Origin: Amphirosellinia nigrospora
Lineage: Eukaryota; Ascomycota; Sordariomycetes; Xylariales; Xylariaceae
Length of the DNA: 64,000 nt
Direction of reading: 5' to 3'
Assembly (NCBI GenBank): GCA_004123355.1
Contig: SCHM01000002.1
Span: 2,108,001 to 2,172,000 of the forward strand
In this document: one piece after another, positions 59,266 through 64,000 of the stretch
Layout of the letters: each line of letters begins with the position of its first letter
How positions within the stretch are numbered: position 1 is the first letter of the stretch
Program-made: the position numbers and the translations under genes
Notes under the pieces: model-generated
Databases searched by the model: none
The model's input: only the letters and a program-made list of their open reading frames with translations
What the model was told of the DNA's origin: nothing

Positions 59266-59744
59266 ATGATGGGAAAACTTACCTACAGAGAGGCATATAC
59301 CCTCAGTCTTCCGGATCTGCAAGAAATCAACGGTCAAATCACGTCAGGGATAGGTATCTTAGTCGACATTAGAGTACAGTTGTCTGTAACCACACCAGTC
59401 GCCACAATTTTGATTAATCATGACACGGATCAGGTACGATTGTTGAAGCTTATTTCATTATTGACATTCGTCTAATCGGAAATCTATCGTTTGTTTTACC
59501 AATCATAAATAGCTCGTCATCCTGACCAGCTTTCCGTTCTAGATGCAAGTAGCTTTTGCCGAGAGGAGAATGTTGTTTCCCGAAAGCCAACCGTATCAAT
59601 TCGTTTACGGTCCGGAGTCATAGGGAGAAAGCCGGAGACGAGCTGACCGTTGAATATGTCCGAGTATGGCTGTCGTTAGTAGAGAGCGATCGTACGCTAG
59701 ATGACGAAGGAGAGATGACGGAATCGTCAAAAGAGTGTGCATAG
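59266..59744 (+). CDS. Small hypothetical protein with acidic C-terminus, frame-broken
   Basis: Exon 1 is 59266-59433 (MMGKLTYREAYTLSLPDLQEINGQITSGIGILVDIRVQL ... NHDTDQ), then a 109-nt GT-AG intron, then exon 2 from 59543 (MQVAFAERRMLFPESQPYQFVYGPE). Near 59605-59612 the frame must shift by one base to continue EKAGDELTVEYVRVWLSLVESD and an acidic end (TLDDEGEMTESSKECA) to the stop at 59744. The intron phase is clean, and the amino-acid composition on both sides of the break looks coding. No family is recognised. Confidence 0.45.
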
Positions 59745-60090
59745 GGTCTAGTATACAATGGTCCACATGGCTCAATCTCAATAGACTCTACGTGCAGACG
59801 ATGCGTTAGCTAATGTTCTAAATCTCAGTTGTCTGAAGCTCGGTAATGCGCGTGTTTAGGTACTTGAAATAAGTGTCAAACTGGATAGAAAAGAGGGTGA
59901 AAGCACGTAGGGTTTGCATACATACCTATATGTGACCATGTTAGGCTAGGTGGCGGTTCAGCGAGATGCTCTTCAAGCGCATTTTCAGTTCTATCAAGAT
60001 CGTTAGCCGGTTTGCATAGCAGTAAAGATAAATAAGTTGCCAGAATACTCCCTGGCTTCTTGACTCGACGAAACAGACACGGGGAATAAC

Positions 60091-61322
60091 TCACTCCTCC
60101 AACTTAGCTTCCAACTTCTTGAGTTTAGCCTCCCAAGTACGCGACAGGCCCTTGAACTTCTCGGAGTCAGGTAGCACTATTACAAACCCAGTTAGCATTA
60201 GATATTATTACCAGGTGCATGGTGAGCAACAATAGGTATTAAAGCGGTTTGCAGGTTGTAACTCTTGAAGATTCGGGTTTTGACTGGGGACCATTTACTT
60301 TTCACCTGTCTCTGTAGCTTCTCAATAACTGAACTGCCGCGATTCACATCATGCGACAGCAGTGTCATTTGGCCTTGCGTCTCATTCAGATTATCCTCCG
60401 CAGCCTCAACGCGCTGGCTCAAAGCCTTGGCGCGGGTATCAATAACCCGTACGCTATCGTCCATGGCTTCAATCCTCTGAGCTGACGCTCGGGCTTTGGA
60501 GTCGATGTGCCTATAGCTATCCTCTACGGTGTCGAGCCGCTGGCTAAGTGTCCGTTGAGCGATGCTATTCGCTTCTTGGTCGAGTTGCTTGGCGTCAATC
60601 GTTCGCACATACCCCTCGAAAGCTTCTAGGCGCTCGCTCAGAGCGCGGTGAACGTCGTTGAGGGCCTCTTGATCGAGCTTTATCCGGACCTCAAGCGCCT
60701 CGACTCGTTTATTGAAGCTCTTGCGACAATGCTCCTCGATTATCTCAGATTGGTCGCTCAGAGCCTGCTTGAACCGCTCCTCGAGAGCCTCAGCTTGTCG
60801 CCTCAGAGCTTGATCGAGTTGCTTTTCGAAGGATTCTGTTTTCTGCGCGAAATCCTTCTTGATAGCGCTGAGGGTCTCATCTCCGTTGATCAAGCGTTGA
60901 GTAGCTGCATAGCGTCGCCTCCTCCTGCGTCCCACCCAAAACCAGAGCAAGATAGTACCCAAAAAGACAGCGCCGATGGTGAATTGGTCGTTTGGGTTTT
61001 CCAAGATTGCGCTCCAATCGATTGCCTGAAAAGGAGCCTGAAAAGGAATGGCGATCCCAGATACTACAGTTTCTGGTACCGTGATTTCCGGAGCCGCGCT
61101 CTCGGGAATTACGATCTCCGGGACTGAACTCTCCCTCTCCTTCTCTCGCTCCGGAACGACATCCTGAGACAGAGGAACTACACTCTCTGGAGGGGCATCC
61201 CAAGACTCCGAACCCTCGGGGAGTGACGCGTCGAGCTCGGGATGCGACGCGACTTGCTGACGAGGTTCAATCTCCGGGGAGGACCCGAATAGCAGGCGGT
61301 TCCAGTCCACAAACGCCGGCAT
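60091..61322 (-). CDS. Membrane-anchored coiled-coil protein, unknown function
   Basis: There are two exons, 61322-60299 and 60176-60091, with an intron with GTAAAT donor, TGCTAAC branch and TAG acceptor; the product is 369 aa and the frame is intact. The ATG at 61322 is used because the frame upstream of it lacks an ATG. Residues about 40-90 are Pro/Glu-rich and acidic. A single membrane helix (FTIGAVFLGTILLWFWVG) is followed immediately by six arginines (stop-transfer). About 200 residues of heptad coiled coil follow, with many Glu, Gln, Arg and Leu. The short second exon encodes a Lys/Glu-rich helix. It may be an organelle-membrane tether or scaffold (inference). No named family is recognised. 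Confidence 0.75.
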
Positions 61323-64000
61323 TCCGTGACCTCCTCGAGACAATTCCTAAAGAGCGCGCAAACCTCAAAACTTGGTGCAAGACAAACAAAAGAAACAACT
61401 TGGACAAAAATTAAGACAGCCCCACCGTCTGGGGAAATCGTGTGCTTGAAGTGATGTCGCCGGACATATCGGCGTCATCAAACAGGGAAAGCCAAATCAA
61501 TAGAGACGTGGCTGGGACCTGGACAGACCTGGATGGGGACCCGGAGCGCGCGCCTGTCCCTCGCCGCCCCCCTTTTCTTTCCCTTTTAGTGTTCTGGTGC
61601 TAGTGTCTTTCCGTCGTTAGCGGTTGATTACTAGCGCAGGGCCAGTTTTCGACAGCAAGTATTGGCCCAAAAGAGCACAGCGCATCGCCCAGATAGCCCA
61701 GATAAGGCGCCCCCGACCCACCATCTGTGCGCTAGAGTGGGTATCATTTCTCTTCCTGCTCTTCCCACAGCTCTCGAGTCTGACCGCTCCTCACCTACAA
61801 CCCCATAGGCTGTAAGATGGTCACTATTCCGGCCGGTGAGTGATCTAATAGGCCGGTATGTATGCAGCCCATCGACGTTCGTGTGCCTAATAGTACGCCT
61901 GCATGCATGCCTCACATCTGAAAAGATTTGTGAAAGATTCAACCATGGACAACTCACACCGCTTGACACCTTGACACCCCGCCGTAGGTGCCATGTAACC
62001 TAGTGTACAAGTAGTGGACAGCAATTAAACAAAACCAGAGCTAATAGGAGGGGTTCTCTCTGGCCCCTCGCTTTCATCTTGCCACATGCTGGAAAGATTT
62101 GCGAAGGGAGTCCAGCTCAGTCTTCTGCGTGCAGCTCGGTCTCTGAATCGTTGTATGCTTACAACATGGCATGTGTATGTATGTATGTAGATCTAGGTAT
62201 ACGTGCGCATGCTCTAGTAGGGATCTTGTCAGTGATCTTGTCAGTGTACCACATCCGCTGCAGATTACCTAGCCTCAAAGAACTAAACTGGCTACTGGGA
62301 GAGACGGTTGCTTTATGATTTGCGCTTCATCGTATTAAAGATACAACAGTGATGTGTTATTTCTGCTGGGACTCTCAGCATCCAATCGAGATCCTTATTG
62401 TCATAGTCGAAGGCTACGACTGGGCGTTTACTAGCTTCGTTGCCCGACAACTCATGGTAGACAGTTCAGCCTCCAGCCTCTTGCTTATAATATCCCTTGG
62501 CCTCTTTTCACGTATTCAAGTTACTCAGCAAGGACGCATATACTCATATATTATGAAGTATATTATACTTGTAGGATACCCGTTGGTCTTGCCCACATTA
62601 GAGTCTGATGTGCAGATTCTAACCTCCATCGTGATATTCTACTAAGTCTCCGCAACATCTCTAAAAGTATGTTCATAGACTGGGTTTTAATTGATAAAGT
62701 ATGCTCCTTTGTCGGAGAAAGGAAGGACGCGTGCCACGTCGTACACTGTAATCTTGTTTTATTTTAAGTCTGCAACTCGATGAGATTGCTGTGCGACAGT
62801 TCTACTCTGAAGGACACAAACAGGTGCTATAATTAGGACGACACCAAGACAAGGGCTTGTCATTTTACTTGTCTCAACCAGTGGCAAGCAATATACATAT
62901 ATACACACCTAAATTGCATTGTATGACGTTGATAGTATAAAAGGCCTTCATAGTTGGCCAACCAAAAACAATGTCACTTGAAGCTTAGCTTGGCGCGCCA
63001 AGCCAATTATCAAGATCGTCTAGATCATTTTATCTACTCCTATTGCTTGCTCCAAGATAGATCAATAATAGTCCGTGTCTCTAAAAAATACTATGAGATA
63101 TACATGAACTTGGTTATAATGATATATATAGCACAATTGACGCTAGCACCATGATCGAAATAAACAACGGGGCTCCCATTAGATCAGATCTAGATGCGAA
63201 TGAGTATAGTATTATTATCCCTAACTTCAGAAACTTTTCTGCTTGCTTAATAGCTTTATTGAGTAGCAGCCTTACTCTTAAACAAATAGAAAGCACAATT
63301 TGCAATCGGCCTTGCTCTAAGACTAAAACTCCATAGCATCTCCAACACATTATCCGCGGCCGTCGTGTTCATTTATTCTCTTGGCGATAATCGCAAATAA
63401 GCCTTTTGGTGGAAACTGTCTGAGTTACCATTCGCTTACTACTTGGGGTTGTCACCTAAGCAAATAGAATTTCTCGTTTTATAAATGTAACATGGATGAT
63501 ATATCCGCCAATTACACTTTGAGAATCGAATCCGCGGCAGTTCTTTAAGCAATCCTTTCATTAAGTCATTTGGCTCTTATATATTGCCATACCAGGATCA
63601 AGGGCGAGGGCCACGAGAGTATCGCACGCAGATCAGCGGATCTCCTCAATACCAGGACATCCGCCCATTTACGGGTCCTATTGGTGGAATATCACTTAAA
63701 CATCCTAATCAGGCAACATGAACAAGTTCGGCTCCAAGCTATACACTGCCACAGCGGTAGGGATGGGATGAGCATCGATATTCTCCACGAATACAATTCT
63801 CCTTCCTGTACGGCATTGTCTCCAAGGCGGGCTTGCCTCTATGTCATAGTAAACATTGTTCGAGTCCTTCAACGCCAAGATGATGGCCAAGATCACGATA
63901 AAGGCGCTAACATCGGAGAGCTCAAGATGAAACTGAGAGATGGAGTAATAGATCATCATGGAGAGGACAGGGCAAATTGACACTTCAGGTTCTGTGTATA
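61323..64000. other. Gene-poor right end of the window
   Basis: No gene I can support. A 12-bp tandem duplication (gatcttgtcagt twice) lies at 62222-62245, a GTAT run near 62173-62186 and a 16-bp palindrome at 62988-63003. Opposing open frames at 63570-63980 (+) and 63705-63983 (-) overlap; neither has a recognisable product, and one could be an exon of a gene beyond the edge. Confidence 0.4.
62988..63003. repeat. Perfect 16-bp palindrome containing GGCGCGCC
   Basis: gcttggcgcgccaagc equals its own reverse complement and sits in an otherwise A/T-rich stretch with no gene assigned. Function is unknown. Confidence 0.45.

Overview
The window is nuclear DNA from a filamentous ascomycete (Pezizomycotina, most probably a sordariomycete; genus not resolved). 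This rests on short GT-AG introns of about 50-140 nt with CTAAC/CTGAC-type branch sites, on a pectate lyase, DUF3433-type and UNC93-type proteins and a fungal CDC25 RasGEF, and on a repeat-induced point mutation (RIP) scar. No rRNA, tRNA, CRISPR array or prokaryotic operon was seen.

Layout. 1-1930: window edge with an unidentified open frame. 1931-3334: secreted endonuclease/exonuclease/phosphatase (EEP) protein fused to a jacalin-like domain. 5171-10947: a RIP-destroyed LINE-type retrotransposon, bounded by a perfect 14-bp direct repeat and ending in a TAC-repeat tail. 10962-17770: gene-poor. 17771-21424: CDC25-type Ras exchange factor (SH3, RasGEF_N, RasGEF). 21425-26486: gene-poor. 26487-28132: UNC93-like membrane protein. 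29052-30166: five-exon family-3 pectate lyase. 32744-33356: F-box-like gene. 33642-35441: Cys-rich, Ser/Thr-rich single-pass surface protein. 37139-38041: NAD(P)-binding Rossmann protein. 38515-39547: secreted DUF8021-like protein. 40131-41853: acetyl-CoA hydrolase. 42768-44263: mitochondrial DUF1992 (DnaJC28-like) protein. About 45060-45933: broken hypothetical gene. 46084-46528: small secreted protein. 47683-52035: large PLP-dependent decarboxylase with 16 exons. 52890-53998: NmrA/isoflavone-reductase-like protein. 54112-58371: DUF3433-like multi-membrane protein. 59266-59744: small hypothetical. 60091-61322: membrane-anchored coiled-coil protein. The last 2.7 kb holds nothing recognisable.

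The genes are not a co-regulated system that I can recognise. They mix housekeeping functions (Ras signalling, acetate/CoA metabolism, mitochondrial chaperone-like) with a secreted and surface set suited to interaction with plant or host material (EEP-jacalin, PL3 pectate lyase, small secreted protein, surface glycoproteins).

A dominant property is that many clearly conserved genes carry isolated one-base frame breaks, mostly missing bases in or beside short homopolymers. When these are allowed for, exon phases close exactly in the decarboxylase, the acetyl-CoA hydrolase, CDC25, the UNC93-like gene, the DUF1992 gene, the surface protein and the DUF3433 gene. I read this as residual consensus error rather than gene decay, and I annotate those loci as CDS with the breaks listed. 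No restored sequence is given. Coordinates for multi-exon genes span the whole locus; exon boundaries are in the evidence text.
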